This document shows, piece after piece, positions 61,511-64,000 of a stretch of DNA of 64,000 bases. The notes under the pieces are model-generated. The model did no database searches. It was not told the origin of the DNA and saw only the letters and a list, made by a program, of their open reading frames with translations. The position numbers were made by a program, and so were the translations under genes. Position 1 is the stretch's first letter. Each line of letters begins with the position of its first letter. The stretch is from Sinohyriopsis cumingii (taxonomy: Eukaryota > Mollusca > Bivalvia > Unionida > Unionidae): assembly GCA_028554795.2 (NCBI GenBank), contig CM068826.1, forward strand, positions 101,558,346 through 101,622,345. Direction: 5' to 3'.

Positions 61511-61746
61511 ATTTTATCACCATTTTTTTCAGCACATGATAGATTGTACATGGTGGCCAGACCTTTTGGTGGTGGCAGAACCTAGGAAAATTCCAGGAAG
61601 AAACACTGACCCACAGAAAGCTATTGGCAAGACTTCTAATATACTCACATAGACCTAGCCCAGACACGAATCCATGCGGACAGAGGTGAGATATCAGTGA
61701 TCTGTAAAGGAAAGTACCTTAGATCACTCAGCCACCTGGGTGCCCC
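61511..61746 (-). mobile_element. SINE family B, diverged copy
   Basis: The plus strand shows 'tttcagcacatgatagattg' + 'tacatggtggcc', 'gcagaacctaggaaaa', 'gcggacagaggtgagatatc' and 'cactcagccacctgggtgcc'. These match, in order, the reverse complement of the intact family B copies. The CAA tail is eroded. Confidence 0.78.
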
Positions 61747-63199
61747 AATGCAATTGTATAGATTTCAACTGTTCTGCTTATTCTAATTGTAATTTCAAGC
61801 TGACACCATAGATCTGACAAGATGTTACACAACACCTGATATTCTTGGTCCATATTGTCTGCACATTTTTTGAGGATTATACATGTGTAAAATACATCAT
61901 TTATTACAACTCTACCGATTTTCCTACATTAATTTTGAGGTCAAATATTAGCCTCATTCGCAATGCAAAAATTATATCTATTTTCCCAATGTTAATAAGA
62001 AATTTCTCAATTCAGTCAAAGAAAGGGAAATATTTAAATCATATACATAGTCAAATATTTGTAACTTTACCAGACAAAAATCATCTAACAAACAAAAATA
62101 AACCCAAGGAAACATTATTCTTTTGTCCAGGAAAATTTCCTAATTCAATTGATTGCATCAAATTTTCCCAATTTCAACGCCCCAAGAAAAAAGACTTTAG
62201 GAAAATCTCTAAATTCGGACACAAATGGCTGCAGGTAAGCTAGATCATTTTGAAGATAAAAAGACCTGCCATACAATGGTCTACAGATATGTCATCACCT
62301 TTTGTTTCATACCATGAAATAATTACAAACTGTCCACTAGTCACATAATGTTCCCCTTTCCCTCTCAAAAATAAAAACAATTTGCAAATCTAAAATTAAA
62401 AGAACCTTGATGCAATATAATGAGCATCTCAAATTTCCATCAAATTTAACAAAGGATCAAGCGTAAATATTTCGAAAATTATGACCAACGTTAATTCTAA
62501 ATTAACAAAGCATGATAAAGAATGCATTTTTTAAAACCTAATATCCTAATTGAACATTCCTGGGTACACCAACACTATAAAATCTGCTGTTAATTTTTAT
62601 TTTGGAGGGGGTGGAGGTTGGTGGAGAGGTAGGGCTGCATCTTCATTTTACACAATCTAACCACTTAATTGTTTGCCCACATGCTTTAATTTCAAAGTAT
62701 AACATACATCATTACTTACTTACCCCTTCAAGTATTGTTTTTCAAATTAATGTAAAGATTTGGGGATAACTGGTATAGTTTTCCATGCAAAGGAGTTGGC
62801 TGAAAACAGTGAAGATTCCAACTAATGCTGGATTTTCAAAGAAATAGTATAACTTCAATTATTTAAAATCATCAGGAGCACAGGATAGGTTCAAATAAAT
62901 GGACATTAGAAGAGATGAATCTGTATTGGTACATTGTGGAAATGTTTGGGGACCATATTGTTGATTTGGCTACACCAAAAATTTAATAACTTTCTATCAG
63001 TTCAGATGATTATGAGTCTACTGTAAGAAGCATTTCATGTCACAATGATAATCCCTAAGAAGCGATGCTCATGAATACTGCAGATTCTTTTGCATTGCTC
63101 AAGATTTCCATTAAAGATTACATAAATAACTGTACATCTCCCATTAAAACCCCATGCTTGATGACAAGTCCATCCATTACACTCACTCAACTTTGGCAA
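61747..63199. other. No gene seen
   Basis: AT-rich DNA. The plus-strand frame at 61845-62243 (132 codons) is lysine/isoleucine-rich, as expected of open AT-rich DNA, and shows no domain. 'ggagggggtggaggttggtg' near 62600 is a G-rich patch. Confidence 0.4.
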
Positions 63200-64000
63200 A
63201 TTTCACTCCCACTTTTCACTGAGAGGCCCAAGTGGGCCTGACTTTGCTCACCCATCATACATTTGTCAACTTTGCAAATGTAATGAGGTAGGTGCCTTGG
63301 CTTGAAAGAGACTCATGTCAGGGTAATTTCCAGCTATTGTGCTTAAATTGATGGCATCTGACATTTTGTTTACATATATGTCCTACTTTAAGCAACTTCA
63401 GATGAACCAGATGGTGTACTGGAATCTTTAGTATGAATGTGAAAGGTGTTCATGCAAGGACTCAGCCTATCATATCTGGTCTGATATGATAAGTTAGTTC
63501 TGAACAGAAAGTCACTCCAAACAATCCTTTTTATGTATTAGAAATTATAGTCACTTGATGGAAGATAAAAAGTTTGACTGACCTTGTCCTGAGAAATATT
63601 CATATCAAGTTGGATAAAAACTAGTAGGGCCATTCTTAAGAAGCTGCAATAGATTTTGTATGTTTGATGTGGAAGCCAAAAACATTGCTGAGGGAGCCAC
63701 AACACAATTTTGACAGAGCATGTACTAAGGGACACCTAGACCAAGTCTTATCAAAAGTAACTGGCAATTATGGAGAAGTTAAACTTGGTTGTTAAGGAAA
63801 GCATGTTGTTGCTATAACAAGCTACCCTAATATAACATTTTGACAGCATGTTCTAAAAACCAGTCCATGTTTTACAGAAATTGGTTTTGCTCTTCTGGAG
63901 AAGAAGCATACCATAGGTTTTCCATATGATTGCTGTTACCATTACTAATGGACCATCCTGAACAAAATTTTGATAACACATATCAAGGGCCAACAAGAGG
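63200..64000. repeat. AACAAGAGGCCC-type dispersed repeat
   Basis: 'gagaggcccaagtgggcctg' then 'tttgctcaccc' near 63222, units ending 'ttctggagaagaagc' near 63895, and 'ccaacaagagg' at the window end fit a repeat family familiar from bivalve genomes. It runs off the window edge. Confidence 0.5.

Noticed and set aside
61845..62243. A 132-codon plus-strand gene
   Set aside because: The composition is that of translated AT-rich DNA, with no motif, signal or splice context.

Overview
The window is AT-rich animal DNA with almost no protein-coding capacity. Several features point to a mollusc, probably a bivalve: tRNA-headed SINEs with CAA-type tails; diverged tandem repeats of the 'TGACCTTGACC...cagacagacagatggac' and 'caagatggccgcc...accattttcattta' types; AACAAGAGGCCC-type repeat starts; and an abundance of cut-and-paste elements. 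This assignment is inference from repeat style, not from a gene. I see no conserved multi-exon gene. The best host-gene candidate is one possible terminal exon on the minus strand at 27617-27801.

Layout. 1-7 kb: diverged tandem repeat, quiet DNA, one MITE (family C) and one SINE (family B). 7.3-9.4 kb: a complete but decayed pogo-type transposon with terminal inverted repeats (TIRs), a TA target and a broken DDD transposase. 9.9-12.9 kb: short tandem duplications, including a perfect 177-bp doublet, and a 5'-truncated SINE with target-site duplications (TSDs). 14.4-16.8 kb: a collapsed hAT/BED-type pseudogene, then a 1.9-kb non-autonomous element with CAGGG termini. 18.5-21.1 kb: a 2.6-kb (AGT)-rich satellite with higher-order structure. 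21.6-22.6 kb: 3' half of a LINE reverse transcriptase (minus). 23-38 kb: old tandem repeats, a nested SINE pair and a 0.5-kb MITE with 10-bp TSDs. 38.3-42.5 kb: a second LINE (minus), split by a 2,400-bp DNA transposon. 44-49 kb: dispersed repeats and MITEs. 49.3-51.9 kb: a 59-bp satellite that seems to have grown inside a MITE and is split by a 1.4-kb insertion. 52.6-58.1 kb: an inverted duplication beside a SINE, more SINEs and a MITE, a piggyBac-like element and an LTR. 58.4-64 kb: a 19-bp minisatellite, more old repeats, a long (AT)n tract and a SINE.

Most notable. The element at 38869-41268 has CACTGG termini and a TTA duplication. Its single 562-codon frame (one premature TGA) encodes a zinc-cluster plus DDE-like protein that I cannot place in a familiar transposase family. 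Removing the element and one TTA rejoins the LINE reverse-transcriptase reading frame, so its ends are defined exactly. The protein and termini suggest a very diverged CMC (CACTA-like) transposase. Second in interest is the satellite at 49.3-51.9 kb, whose two flanks align to the two halves of MITE family C.

The parts do not form a functional pathway. They record successive insertions: LINE, then DNA transposon; SINE-A, then SINE-B; MITE, then satellite, then an LTR-like insertion.
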